DNA of 64,000 bases from Oncomelania hupensis (GCA_036898135.1 CM072520.1:867283-931282), one strand, 5' to 3'. Counted from the stretch's first letter, positions 44,001 through 54,879 are shown. Program-made: numbers and translations. Notes: generated by a model not told the origin, from the letters alone.

Positions 44001-44522
44001 TTTGATTTGTGTTTGCATTGTGGTTAGAGGAAGCTTTGTATAACTTTGATGATTTTCGTTAGTCGATATTATTGGAGAATTCTCTAGATTTGCGTGTTTA
44101 CGGTCGATCGAAGATTCCCGATAAATGTAGATGTGTGAGAACATTCCTGGAATGTGAAGAAAGATGTATGACGTAAGACAGTGATGACGAAGTTTCAAGC
44201 GATTGGTTAAATTGCGTCATACTCGATTGTTCCAAGGTGTTCTGGAGAAGAAAAAGGCTATATATGTGCCGCACTGTTTCAAAAAGGAGAGAGTGTTGTT
44301 GGTAGTGAGTTTGAAAGTAAAAAGTTGAGAGTGGAAAACCGATTGTATGCAGTTGTTGATGTGTGCTGAATAAAAGTGGAAAACTTCATACGACGGCTCC
44401 TGACTTGTTGATGATTGGACGGGTTGCGTGGATAAACGAATCAGAGTTACACCTATCAGGATTTCAAGCATCGGGGCTGAATCAAATACTGATAGAGAAA
44501 ACAACATCAAACGAGTGTAACA
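44001..44522 (+). mobile_element. truncated LTR of the RT-less family
   Basis: From TTTGATTTGTGTTTGCATTG to the LTR end GAGTGTAACA it follows the copy 1 LTR from about its position 110 onward, with many substitutions, and keeps TGCTGAATAAAAGTGG. The first part of the LTR and all internal sequence are missing. It is an older relative of the 1.5- and 57-kb copies. Confidence 0.82.
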
Positions 44523-44685
44523 GTCTCTCTGTCTGACTCTGTATGTCTCTATGTCTGTCTCTCTCTGTCTGTCTCTGTATGTCTGTCTGTGTCTGTGTGT
44601 CTGTCTAGTCTCTCTGTCTGTATGTCTGTTTATCTCTGTCTGTCTCTGTCTGTCTGTCTCTGTCTCTCCCTCTCTCTTTCTTGCC
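44523..44685. repeat. CTGT-rich tract
   Basis: CTGTCTCTGTATGTCTGTCT-type repeats directly after the LTR end. Confidence 0.85.
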
Positions 44686-44931
44686 AGACCACCCATTGTC
44701 TACCTATTCCACACCGACGTCCACCCCAGCCACCATTTACCACAACCACGTTGTTGTGGTTTTTGTTGTTGTTGTTGTTTTTGTTGTTGCTTTGAGGACG
44801 ATTTGAGGCAGAAGAACGTCGCAGGCGTTGAGCATGAAATGAACAGGGGCTAAATGTTATTTTTGGCGTTGCGAGCAGAGCGGGCTGAGCAGCTGGCGGG
44901 TGGTAAATAAGTATTTTGTACACTGAGAGCA

Positions 44932-45056
<125 letters not shown>

Positions 45057-45459
45057 CGCCACACTGTAATATTGCTGCTTTCTTTACCCAGAACTCGCCT
45101 CTTCTTGTGCACAGCGGCAACAACAACGACAACACACGTACACCTTTTTCATACAACAGCTTTTTGTATGCCGCAAAACGACAGACTTTGTGCAACGGTG
45201 TTCATTAGCATGTTTTGCTTTTAAAACCTTAAAATATTCAATTACTAAAAACAAAACAAATGTAAGTGTAAAGCTTAAAGGTCCAACTGCGCTGAGCAAA
45301 GCAAACAAGGTCAGGTCAAGGTGTTGTGGGTTGTAAGGGAAATAATAAACACTCCACAGAAGAAATCAGAGTAGTTAGGTTAGATCACATACCTTCTTTA
45401 CACTTTCAGGTAAATTACTTTTAATCTTTGTGTGCACCTGTTTTGTTGGCGCCGTTTCT

Positions 45460-45978
45460 GTGTGTGTGCGGAGAGAGAGAGAGGGGGGGGGAAGCGAGAG
45501 AGATAACTGGTGACAAATATTACTAAAAGAGAAATCAAGAGAGAAAATGAGAGATATCGATACAAACCTGGAGAGAGAGTAATAGTAAAAATGGCCTGAG
45601 AGAGAGATAGAAGAAAGAGAAAGAGAGAGAGAGAGATAGAAAGATAGAGAGAAAGAGAGAAAGAGATAGATAGAAGAGAGAAATAGAAAGAGAGAGAGAA
45701 AGAGAGAGATAGAAGAGAGAAATAGAAAGAGAGAGAGAAAGAGAGAGATAGAAAAAAGAGATAGAGAGAAAGAGAGCTAGAAAGAGATAGAGAGATAGAT
45801 AGCAAGAGAGAGAGAAAGAGATAGAGATAAAAAGAGAGAGAGATAGAAAGAGAGAAAGAAAGAGATAGAGATAGAGAAAGAGAGATAGGAAGAGAAAGAT
45901 AGAAAGAGAGATAGAAAAAGAGAGAAAGAGAGAGATACAAAGAGCGAGATAGAAAGAGATAGAAAGACAGAGACAGAA

Positions 45979-46050
<72 letters not shown>
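45460..46050. repeat. GA-rich tract
   Basis: GAGAGATAGAAAGAGA variants for about 590 bp, ending in pure (GA)n. Confidence 0.93.
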
Positions 46051-46053
<3 letters not shown>

Positions 46054-46236
46054 TAGGAGGGAATGAGGAGTGGGTAGAAACAAAGACGATTTGTTATAGG
46101 TATGTAGAGAGGTGTAAAGCTGGCGTGCCAGGGCTGATTGTCTGTACTCTGTGATCTCAACACTGTTGTCTGGCCCTCTTATTCTTCTTACCTACATTTC
46201 ATTCTCCTGTGTTTTATTTTAGTCTTTCTCTTACTG

Positions 46237-46238
46237 CC

Positions 46239-46312
<74 letters not shown>
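46237..46312. repeat. (CT)n tract
   Basis: About 37 CT units. Confidence 0.95.
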
Positions 46313-46314
<2 letters not shown>

Positions 46315-46369
46315 TTTTAAATTTCACAGGACCTGCCCAACCAACTACACACTCCACACATACACACCA

Positions 46370-46665
46370 TACACACATATACAACATACACACACGCCCA
46401 TACACAACTTACACACACGCCCATACACAACACTACATACACACACGCCCATACACAACACTACATGCACACACGCCCATACACAACACTATATACACAC
46501 ACGCCCATACACAACACTACAATACACAACACTACATACACACACGCCCATACACAACACTACATACACACACGCCCATACACAACACTACATACACACA
46601 CGCCCATACACACACGCCCATACACAACATACACACACGCCCATACACAACATACACACCATTAG
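46370..46665. repeat. ~26-bp CA-rich minisatellite
   Basis: Units of ACACACGCCCATACACAAC with CACTACAT between; 18-, 26- and 34-bp forms mix. Confidence 0.88.
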
Positions 46666-46877
46666 ATAGCAAAGGTTCCGTTTACTACTTGGCAGACACC
46701 AACCAATACGAATACAAGGGGATGGGGGGGGGAGAAGAAAGAAAAATCAGAGACAAAGACAGACAAGCAGACAGAGCTAAGACATACAGACATACAGACA
46801 GATAGAAAGACAGCCAGGTAAAAAGAGACAGAGAGATGGCACGTGCCAAGGAGGACTATTGAGGATGTGCGAGTTAT
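46666..46877. other. unique spacer
   Basis: Nothing recognised. Confidence 0.4.
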
Positions 46878-46888
46878 GGGACGTTGTT

Positions 46889-46952
46889 ACGTTACGTTAC
46901 TTTACGTTGGTAGATTAAAGTCCCCGGACACTTAGCGTATAGGGGACAGCCA
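46889..46952 (-). mobile_element. micro-retroposon family E
   Basis: 64 bp; on the minus strand GTCCCCTATACGCTAAG, TGTCCGGGGAC, TAATCTACC and a GTAAC-type tail. Flanked by an 11-bp duplication GGGACGTTGTT (46878-46888 and 46953-46963). Confidence 0.87.
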
Positions 46953-46963
46953 GGGACGTTGTT

Positions 46964-47303
46964 TTGTTCTGTCCTTCCTTTAAGCTAAGCGCAACCTCAC
47001 CCTCGGGGCAATGCGGTTGGTGTGTTGATCAAAACAAAGCAGCAGTTTTGTGTTTTTCCTTGTGCGTCATTAGATTACAATTGACAATAGGAAATTGAAT
47101 GGTAGAATCTGCGGCATTGTTTTGTGACTTTAGTTCTTTGTTTGGTTATCAAGTGCTGGGGATGTGGGGAAAAGAAGGGGGGGTGAGGAAGGGGGAGATC
47201 TGTTTTAATAAGATCAATACTGCCTAAAAGGCCGAGTTTCATTCAGTCTTGAGTTGGCTGACTGACTGTGTGACTGACTGTCTGACTGACTCAATGAATG
47301 AAT
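46964..47303. other. unique spacer
   Basis: Mixed sequence up to the LTR; CTGACTGACTG near 47260-47290. GAAT at 47300-47303 is the target duplication of the next element. Confidence 0.45.
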
Positions 47304-48507
47304 TGTAGTGGTGTTGGTGGTGTTGGAGAGAAGATGATGATGTGATGGGGGTGATGGTGAAGAATTTCATTCATTCGCTCTCTCTCTTCCCAACGCCAGT
47401 CCGTGATGACCGTTGAATCGTTTTATTTAGAAAACATCATAGGCTACTAAGAGCAAAGGCATTGCGAGTGGCACGACCCTTATCTTCTGCTGGTGCCGGT
47501 GCTCTCCCATGCCGATGTTTGTGTTTTGCTTTTATAACGGACCGTCAGCCGCAGCGGCCGGGCTGCTTAAGCATTTCCCACCCGCCCCAAAATATAGGCT
47601 CACTGGCTAAGTTTGTGTTAGTAACTAAACTTACTTTGACGCATAAGGCTAGAAACGCAAACGAATACTATGCAAATTATATATTGACGGAAACGCAAAA
47701 ATACAACCTTTCTTCTGTTATAACAATGTCGGACCTATCTGCTTCAAAATAAAAATAATACGCAATTTAAGAGGGAGTTGGCTGCTGCTCCTAAGAATGT
47801 CACGACTCTAAACTCATAATAACTCTTCAATTTAATACAATTATAAATAATAATAGTAATGACAAAGAAAGAACAACGTCTCCTCTTTCCAATGATATAC
47901 AATATGGCATGGTTACTATTATGGGTTCCGACTATGACGAACTAAACTAGAAAACAACTAACACAACATGCAATAGTTACATCTAGAGCCTTCTGACAGC
48001 TTTTCACTGTTTCCCTTTCGATGTGTATGTCTCTATGAAACTAATATATAATTTAAATATCTACTATAAATTAATAGAGAATAAACTAAGACATCGGAAA
48101 ATATCACACTAAGGTGTTACAGTGGAGAATCTTTGCTACACTAGCATCATACACAATTTATAATCTTATCATGTTTTGTAGGCGAGCGGGAAGGTCCGTT
48201 ATAGCCGGCGAAATTCCAGAACAGCTTCAGCTGCTGCTGAGCGTACAACAGCGCGGTGTCTTTATCAACATGATATGCATCGCGCTATCCTAAACATCGC
48301 GCTCTAATTCAAAATTGCTACATAAATCACAAATAAAGTTTATATATTCTAATAGAGAATTTAACGCTGCGTCTAATGGTTATATGCTTTAAAGGATCTG
48401 AAAAATGTATATCAAGTTATTTCATACAGTTAGTTTAAACATAACAGAGAACAAAGTTAGGCCTACATATCGTATGGTCAGAAATACTCGTAGCCAGCAC
48501 GGCTACA
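47304..48507 (-). repeat. 3' LTR of the Gypsy element
   Basis: 1204 bp. In element orientation it starts TGTAGCCGTGCTGGC and ends ACCACTACA. A 96-codon frame on the opposite strand is a chance frame present in both LTRs. Confidence 0.94.
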
Positions 48508-49962
48508 TTTCACCCCGACTCTTTCAAAACTCAGCGTCCGCGCTGAGAGAACCATCGTATCTTAAGACAAACGGACATGGATTTACCATTAATCGCGTCG
48601 TACATAAGAACCGAACATCAGAAAGAGCGATTCTGAAAACGAGAAAACAATTTCTTTGAAACGCACATTTAAGTACGAATCCGACCAAAACGAAAACAAG
48701 TTATATCGCGGACCCGGCATTGCCTTTGCTAGATAGTTAGTTATGTATTTAACAGTGAACCAACATCATACAACAAAGTCCATGGTACAACATAGCCAAA
48801 CAATATCACATGTCATTTAAACACACTATTCAACACGCTTACTATTCATAATCAGTCACATAGGTGACATTAAACATTTTGTTTAAAACTTTCACTCTCA
48901 TAATAAGCCTATATATGAAATATCCGTGCAGCAATATCCTAATAAACATCGACTAGAGGGATGAATTAAGATGAGGAGAATTTGAAACGAGAATGAGATT
49001 AAAAGAAAATGGCATGTAAGAGCAACATTCAGAATTACAGAAAGAATGGGCATTAAACAATGAAACACATCAAAAACATTATCATTTCATTTTCAAACAA
49101 GGCATAATGTTGACATAATTATCTACAGCATCATTAATATACATCACATTGAATATCATAACAAAGCATATATACATAGTGCATTAAAATCAAAACAAGA
49201 CATACATTATATATATTACATAAACGTTCAAAAACGCACCAGCATGAAAACAAAGTCCTAATGCAAAATATTTATTACAAACGTCATTTATTTGCTACTA
49301 ATAAAACATGGTTTAACGCAAGATCACATTGATTACAATATAAACGACCTTGTGACACTCATACCGTGACATCACGAAGGTATATGTAAACTAAACAACT
49401 AGAACTTCTTTATTGAATCAACATAAACAAAATTGTACTAATTAAAGAATTTAACAAAGCAAAAATAATTCTAATAAAACAATAATAACACACATCGATA
49501 TAACTCATCTAAACTAAAATGTTCTTTTCAGTCTTGGCACCAAAGTTTCTTCAGTCATTTATATATCTCTTCCTCAAATATCTCTTTAAAATCTATTTGT
49601 CCAACTGCTATTACTACTATCGCAACGACGTGGCACAACGAAGACTTAAGTTACACAGCAAACACTAATCTATGAATACGCACATCTAAAACACAAGTAA
49701 AATGTCTTCTGTCTTTGCACAAAATTTGTGAAAACGTTTGGTTCTTCTATGTCTTTTACTCAAATATATCTGCACAGCCTAGATATTTTATACTGTTCTT
49801 GATACTGTCACAATGAAAACTTTACTTCCTAAACCTAAATATATACACTGGCACAATAAAATCTTCATTTCTAATCGTAAATATATATCTAACTGTCTCT
49901 AGGTGCAAACTATAAAATTGTATCTTGGCCTACACATTTAAATCAAATGTGGCCTACCTTTA
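48508..49962 (-). other. long 3' untranslated region of the Gypsy element
   Basis: AT-rich, no open frame of note, no env-like coding. A purine-rich stretch GTCGGGGTGAAA (minus) touches the 3' LTR at 48508 and would serve as polypurine tract. Confidence 0.7.
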
Positions 49963-50472
49963 CTAGTTTGTCCGTTGTGCCAGTCGTGCAGAACGCCGAA
50001 GATCAATCGGAGTTCTTCCTGGGGCGGCCATCTGCGCTGGGGGTGCCTGCACCAAAGGCGCTGGCTCCCATGCAGAGGCTGGCCCGTCGTGGTTGATGGT
50101 GACCATGGTAGGAGGGAGAGAGTCAGGAAAACTCCCCATCCAGGTCTCAGGCTCTCCTTCGTCGCTCTCGCTGGAAGGCATGGTCTCGAGTGGGTCAGGA
50201 GGTGGGATGAGCAGATCGAAGTGTTGACCCACGGGTTGGAGATCTCTTCTGTTCACCACCCGCTCTGGCCCACCTGCTACTGGCTGGATGGTGTAGACGT
50301 GCAGGCGGGGATCCCGGCGGGCGGTGACGCGATGCAGCTCAGGTCGCCAGAAGTCCTGGATTTTGTTCCGACCCACCACTCTGTTTCTGGTATAGACGTA
50401 GTCTCCGACGGCCAAGGGATGGTCAGCTGCTCTTTGGTCGGCGAGTTTAGTTCTGGTCTCGGCTGCTTCTCG
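49963..50472 (-). CDS. integrase C-terminal part (third pol frame)
   Basis: 170 codons from the frame change near 50472. It begins REAAETRTKLADQRA, and then AVGDYVYTRNRVVGRNK is typical of the region after the integrase core. A GPY/F-like module follows, then an acidic and proline-rich tail ending RRSARLAQRTN. Alignment of the two frames implies loss of one base at about 50472. The first Met at 50805 belongs to an unrelated reading of the core and is not used. Confidence 0.85.
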   Translation of the reverse strand, partial: REAAETRTKLADQRAADHPLAVGDYVYTRNRVVGRNKIQDFWRPELHRVTARRDPRLHVYTIQPVAGGPERVVNRRDLQPVGQHFDLLIPPPDPLETMPSSESDEGEPETWMGSFPDSLPPTMVTINHDGPASAWEPAPLVQAPPAQMAAPGRTPIDLRRSARLAQRTN

Positions 50473-51244
50473 CCCGCCTGTGAGCATCAAGGAGTCGCTG
50501 CCGATGCTGTTGGACCCAGTCCACGGCTCCAGTTGCTGCAGGTTCTTGTCGTCCAAGCAAGTCATCCACAGGCAGTCGAGGTTCCTGCCCGAAGAGCAGA
50601 AAGTGCGGGGAGAAGCCTGTGGACGCGTGTGGAGTGTTGTTGTAGGCTTGGACGACTTCTGCAATGTGCTGGGGCCATCGTCGTTTCTGGTCCGCAGGGA
50701 GGGTGCGCAGCAGGTCATGGAGCGTACGGTTGAAACGCTCGCACTGTCCATTTCCTTCAGGGTGGTAAGGAGTGGTGTGCGACTTGCTGATGCCATAGGA
50801 TGCACACAACTTCTTGACCAATTTGGACTCGAAATCTCGACCCTGGTCGCTGTGGATTCTTTCTGGCACGCCGTATTTCTGGAACCAATCGCTGACTAGA
50901 ACTTTGGCCACCGTCTGTGCTTCCTGGTTTCGAGTTGGAACAGCCTGTGTGAACTTGGAGAAAACGTCCGTAAGGATGAGAACGTTCTCTCGGCCGTCGG
51001 TTGCAGGCTCCAGTCTGGTGAAGTCGATGGCCAATATCTGCAGAGGGCGGCTGGCCAGGACAGGAGTCGACGTGGTCTTGAGTGGTACAGGACGTCGACT
51101 GATGATGCAGGTGTTGCAGTTGGCCACATACTGCTTGACATCGCTGTGCATGTCAGGCCAGTAGACTCTTGGTCGCAGGAGTGTCATGGTGCGCTCGAAA
51201 CCCTGATGTCCCATCTTGTTGTGGATTGCTGCAAGGACATCTGG
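50447..51244 (-). CDS. integrase zinc finger and catalytic core (second pol frame)
   Basis: Runs from the one-base frame change at about 51243-51245 to a stop. The N-terminal zinc motif spans the shift (H-x4-H, then C-NTC). The core shows AIDFTRLEP with the first Asp, HSDQGRDF with the second, and NGQCERFN with the Glu, spaced as in D,D-35-E. It cuts and joins cDNA ends to the host chromosome in the nucleus. It was originally continuous with the RT-RNase H frame. An extra C in the GCCC run would explain the break. Confidence 0.9.
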   Translation of the reverse strand, partial: PDVLAAIHNKMGHQGFERTMTLLRPRVYWPDMHSDVKQYVANCNTCIISRRPVPLKTTSTPVLASRPLQILAIDFTRLEPATDGRENVLILTDVFSKFTQAVPTRNQEAQTVAKVLVSDWFQKYGVPERIHSDQGRDFESKLVKKLCASYGISKSHTTPYHPEGNGQCERFNRTLHDLLRTLPADQKRRWPQHIAEVVQAYNNTPHASTGFSPHFLLFGQEPRLPVDDLLGRQEPAATGAVDWVQQHRQRLLDAHRRARSSRDQN

Positions 51245-53885
51245 GCCGCAATGAACTTGGTAGCACCAGTTGGTCCCATCTGCCCTGGATTGGATCTGTC
51301 ACCTGACGATACAGCACACCATCTTTGCAGGTCAGTCGTGGATGTTGCTTGAGTAGCAGTCGCAGTGGACGGCTGTCCCCAGGTGGAGGCTTGTTGGGCC
51401 AGGCTGCCAACACCGGCTGGATTCCAGGGTCCTCGAGCTGCTTCTGACGGAAATTCTCGGGTGACCTTTGCGGGATGATGAAATCTGGGTCAGCCGTGTC
51501 GCCGGACGCAAGATGATTCAGTTCAGGAAGGCGTTGGAGATCATTACTCTGTACATGCTGCTGCTGACAGGTCGCTGACACCTCGCAAGCATGTGCCACT
51601 TCTGCAGGCACCGGAGTCGACGTTGCGTGAAGTGGCAGGCGAGACAGCGCATCAGCCGGGTTGGTGACACCGGGCCGATACTTGACTTCAAAGTTGAACT
51701 GCGACAGCTGTGACGCCCACCGCTGCTCGATGGCTCCAAGTTTGGCTGTTCTGAAGTGGACCAGAGGGTTGTTGTCGGTGAGGATGGTGAAGGTTGCCCC
51801 GAGGAGGTAATCTCGGAACTTCTCGGTGATGGCCCACTTCATAGCGAGAAACTCGAGCTTCATGCTGCTGTACGCTGCTTGGTTCTTCTCAGTCGGTCTC
51901 AGTCTTTTGCTGGCGTAGGCGAGAACCCGTCGCTGGCCGTCTTGTTCTTGGGACAGTATGGCACTGAGACCGTCATGGCTGGCATCAGTCTCCAACAGGA
52001 ACGGCTGGGTGAAGTCGGCATAAGCGAGGACTGGCGCCGTGGTAAGAGCCGTCTTCATCGCGCTGAACGCCTCTTGATGTTTAGACGTCCACAGGTGAGT
52101 GATGTCGGCTGTCTTCTTCCGTCGGAGCTTCGTTCCTTCCGCTGCTATGTCGTGTAGTGGACCAGCAATACGGGCAAATCCCTTGATGAAACGCCTGTAG
52201 TAGCTGGCGAAACCGAGGAAACTGCGCAGCTCGGTCGTTGTTCTGGGTACGGGCCACTGCTGGACGACTTCGACCTTCCCCGCTTCGCAGCTGACGCCAT
52301 CGGCAGAGATCGTGTGCCCCAGGTAAGTGACCTCTCGTCTGAAGAACTGGCACTTCTCAACTCGCAGCTTTAGGCCGGTGTTGACGATACGTTGTAGAAG
52401 CCGATCAAGGTGCTGGAGGTGTTCATCGAAAGTCTTTGAGTACACGAGCAGGTCGTCTAGGTAGACGAGCAGAAAACTGAAAATGAAGTCGGACATCGTC
52501 GTCTGCATGAGCCGTTGGAAAGTGGCGGGGGCCGAGATGAGACCCATGGGCATCCTGGTGTACTCATAGAGGCCCATAGGAGTGACGAAGGCCGTTTTGT
52601 GTTGATCTCGGGGGTCCATGGCGATTTGGTGGTACCCACTGGCCAGGTCCAAGGTGGAGAAGTATTGGGCCCCAACCAGCGCGTCAAAGGACTCCTGGAT
52701 GCGTGGCAGCGGATACGCATCACCCACCGTCTTGGCGTTTAGGCGGCGATAGTCGACGCATAGCCGAACGGTCCCATCTTTCTTTCGCACAACGACGATT
52801 GGTGCCGCGTATGGACTGTGGCTCTCGACAATGATGTTTTTCTCCAGGCCTTTGATGTGGTCTTGGATTTCCTTCAGCTGGTGAGGTGGGATGCGCCTGT
52901 AGGGTTGGGCGACGGGCACTTCGTCTCTCGTCCGCAGTTGATGTTGGACGATGTCCGTGTAGCCCAAATCCAACTCGTTTTGGACAAAGGCTTCTCTGTT
53001 CTTGTCCAGGACTTGTTGAAGAAGTTCCCGCTGTCTGGTTGTGCCATCGAAAGTGGGGCAGGAAATGGTGTTCTTGGGGATCTGTCCTGCTGGTGCTCCG
53101 ATGGTGACCACCAGTTCATTTACTGTGGCGGTGAATGCCACCTCGTCCTTTCCTTGGACATCGTCTACTGCCTGTAGTGACGCCAGTGGAGTCCGGGCTG
53201 GAAGGATGACGTCCACCTCTGAGAGATTGGCCACTCTCACATATCGCCGTGAAACGTCACCGTTGACGAGGGTCGGGACGATCAGCAGACCTCCAGGCAG
53301 GGGTTGTGTTAAAGGTGACGCCAGTAGCTGTCGCGTAGGCCGCTGCGTTGAGGTCACTCGCACAGTGGCCATGGCGAAGGGTGGGACCACTGTCTGTGTA
53401 GCTGTCTTGGCGATGCCTTGGACGAAGGTGTTGTCATGTCGCACTTCTTGGATGGACGCAAACAGGCCTTGAGGTAAGCTGGTCGGTCTGGCTGTCATCC
53501 ACTCTCCCAGGACGTTCATTCCGACCAACAGCGGCAGGCGTTTCTTGCGTTCCCTCATGACCGGTTCCGTGGGCTCCCTGACGACCAGGATGGGAACACT
53601 TGAAAACGTGGTCCCGTCCAACTGCAGCTCGGCGACCAGGATACCGGAGTAGGGTACCTCTGCGCCGTTGACTGCCCGCAGCTTGAGGTGGGATGACTGA
53701 AGAGAAACGTCACCAAGATTCTCGGTGACCCAGGTCTCCGTCACAGTCGTTACCTCGCTGCCCGTGTCGAGGAGAGCTTGCACAGCTCGGCCATTGAGGC
53801 GAGCGGTTGTCGTTGGGCATTCGCCAATCAGCCTTTCACTGCCCTTGCCCCCCGTTGCCTGAGTTTGGACAACGGGGGCTAGCAG
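51153..53885 (-). CDS. Pol: protease, reverse transcriptase, RNase H
   Basis: Starts at the frameshift (codon CTG at 53885), not at the upstream Met at 53984, because the GGGAAAC slip puts ribosomes in this frame two codons before the gag stop. The protease motif ALLDTGSEVT lies near the start. RT has VDYRRLN and the catalytic LVYLDDLLVYS near plus-strand position 52460. RNase H has LETDASHDG near 51985 and continues to about 51670. A linker follows, and the frame then leaves integrase at about 51245 and ends 31 codons later at 51153. It copies the RNA genome to DNA inside cytoplasmic particles. All visible catalytic residues are present. Confidence 0.93.
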   Translation of the reverse strand: MLAPVVQTQATGGKGSERLIGECPTTTARLNGRAVQALLDTGSEVTTVTETWVTENLGDVSLQSSHLKLRAVNGAEVPYSGILVAELQLDGTTFSSVPILVVREPTEPVMRERKKRLPLLVGMNVLGEWMTARPTSLPQGLFASIQEVRHDNTFVQGIAKTATQTVVPPFAMATVRVTSTQRPTRQLLASPLTQPLPGGLLIVPTLVNGDVSRRYVRVANLSEVDVILPARTPLASLQAVDDVQGKDEVAFTATVNELVVTIGAPAGQIPKNTISCPTFDGTTRQRELLQQVLDKNREAFVQNELDLGYTDIVQHQLRTRDEVPVAQPYRRIPPHQLKEIQDHIKGLEKNIIVESHSPYAAPIVVVRKKDGTVRLCVDYRRLNAKTVGDAYPLPRIQESFDALVGAQYFSTLDLASGYHQIAMDPRDQHKTAFVTPMGLYEYTRMPMGLISAPATFQRLMQTTMSDFIFSFLLVYLDDLLVYSKTFDEHLQHLDRLLQRIVNTGLKLRVEKCQFFRREVTYLGHTISADGVSCEAGKVEVVQQWPVPRTTTELRSFLGFASYYRRFIKGFARIAGPLHDIAAEGTKLRRKKTADITHLWTSKHQEAFSAMKTALTTAPVLAYADFTQPFLLETDASHDGLSAILSQEQDGQRRVLAYASKRLRPTEKNQAAYSSMKLEFLAMKWAITEKFRDYLLGATFTILTDNNPLVHFRTAKLGAIEQRWASQLSQFNFEVKYRPGVTNPADALSRLPLHATSTPVPAEVAHACEVSATCQQQHVQSNDLQRLPELNHLASGDTADPDFIIPQRSPENFRQKQLEDPGIQPVLAAWPNKPPPGDSRPLRLLLKQHPRLTCKDGVLYRQVTDPIQGRWDQLVLPSSLRPRCPCSNPQQDGTSGFRAHHDTPATKSLLA

Positions 53886-53891
53886 TTTCCC
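53849..53891 (-). promoter_or_regulatory. -1 ribosomal frameshift signal between gag and pol
   Basis: The heptamer GGGAAAC (53885-53891) is read in the gag frame as G-GGA-AAC, the exact X-XXY-YYZ arrangement. TGCTAG follows as a six-base spacer that includes the gag stop. Then comes a perfect 9-bp stem CCCCCGTTG / CAACGGGGG with a 12-base loop (53849-53878). The pol frame is -1 relative to gag, as required. GGGAAAC is an established slippery site in other retroelements. Whether the stem forms a pseudoknot is not clear. Confidence 0.87.
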
Positions 53892-54847
53892 TGCTGCCCT
53901 CGTGGTGCTTGCTGTCCTCTTGGTGGTTGGACGTGGGGTTGTCTTTGAGGACAGCTCCTCTGGAGGTGGCCCCTTCGGCCGCAAAACCAGCAGATGGCGG
54001 TTCTGGTGTCACGTTGGGGAGCCGACTGTGGACGTTGCTTTAGCCGCTGCAGCTGCTCCTTCAGCTCCGCTATTTGACTCTGTAGAGCCGCCATCCCTTG
54101 GGGGTCGGGCACCGGCGTTGCCGTCTGCTGTTGGGTTGTCACGCTGTCGCCGTCACGGTCCTCCTCCTTCAGCCAGCGCTGGGCTTCCGCTCTGGCCTGC
54201 AGGTAGGAGACATCCTCTCCCCTAATGATGCGGCGGAGCTCCCGTCGAAGGGCTTGTGATTGGAGCCCCTCAACGAACTTATCTCGCAGCATTTCGTCAG
54301 GGATGCTGCCGTCTTTTCTGGCGTTCGACCGCTGGGCCAGCTGTTGAAGATGATGGCCATATTGTAGCACGGTCTCACCTGCTCCTTGCTGCCGGCTGTG
54401 GAATCTGCTGAGAAGACTGGTGACTCCCCTCTGGTCGGCAAACGTGTCCTCCAGGACACCCAGGGCCTCCTCTGCCGTTTTCACGTCAGCCCGCTGGATG
54501 ATCTCCTGTCGGGCACAGCCGCGGAGCGATTGTAGCAGCCACTCCATAGCTGTACCCCCATCCAGCTGGCAGTGGCCCAGGATCCGTCGCGCCTCTTGGG
54601 TGAAATCTTCGACGTCATCGCCATCCCCCGTGAAGGTTGGAAGTTTGGGGGGTGGCATCATCCACAGCTTCTGCATGTTCGAAGAGGGTGCGTGGGTGGA
54701 AGACTCGTGACTGGATGGGCGATGAGGCGTGGTGTCGCCTCTGTGGGCCCCTCCTTCCTGGATGATGGCAGTCTCCTCACTCTCGATTTCCACTGGTCGG
54801 TTTCTCAGCTGCTTTGCCTTCTTAGATGCCTTCCTTGGGTTTGTCAT
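53879..54847 (-). CDS. Gag
   Basis: 322 codons. The N-terminus is basic (MTNPRKASKKAKQLRN). Residues about 60-230 form a Gag capsid-like region (LPTFTGDGDDVEDFTQEA and YGHHLQQLAQRSN). A single CCHC zinc knuckle CWFCGRRGHLQRSC lies near residue 285, for RNA packaging. The start codon is the first Met after the leader and 33 bases inside the 5' LTR boundary at 54880, so the leader is very short. The last two codons overlap the frameshift signal that leads into Pol. Confidence 0.92.
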   Translation of the reverse strand: MTNPRKASKKAKQLRNRPVEIESEETAIIQEGGAHRGDTTPHRPSSHESSTHAPSSNMQKLWMMPPPKLPTFTGDGDDVEDFTQEARRILGHCQLDGGTAMEWLLQSLRGCARQEIIQRADVKTAEEALGVLEDTFADQRGVTSLLSRFHSRQQGAGETVLQYGHHLQQLAQRSNARKDGSIPDEMLRDKFVEGLQSQALRRELRRIIRGEDVSYLQARAEAQRWLKEEDRDGDSVTTQQQTATPVPDPQGMAALQSQIAELKEQLQRLKQRPQSAPQRDTRTAICWFCGRRGHLQRSCPQRQPHVQPPRGQQAPRGQQGNC

Positions 54848-54856
54848 CTTTCAGGA

Positions 54857-54874
54857 ATCCTGCTCGCAGCGCCA
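54857..54874 (-). promoter_or_regulatory. primer binding site of the Gypsy element
   Basis: TGGCGCTGCGAGCAGG, five bases inside the 5' LTR end, beginning with TGG. The tRNA is not identified. It differs from the primer site of the other LTR family. Confidence 0.72.
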
Positions 54875-54879
54875 AAATT

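Noticed and set aside
47462..47752. 96-codon frame, partly repeated at 55069-55329
   Set aside because: It lies antisense inside both LTRs of the Gypsy element; duplication of the frame follows from duplication of the LTR.
48508..49962. Possible env gene of the Gypsy element
   Set aside because: No open frame, no signal peptide or membrane segment on the coding strand.
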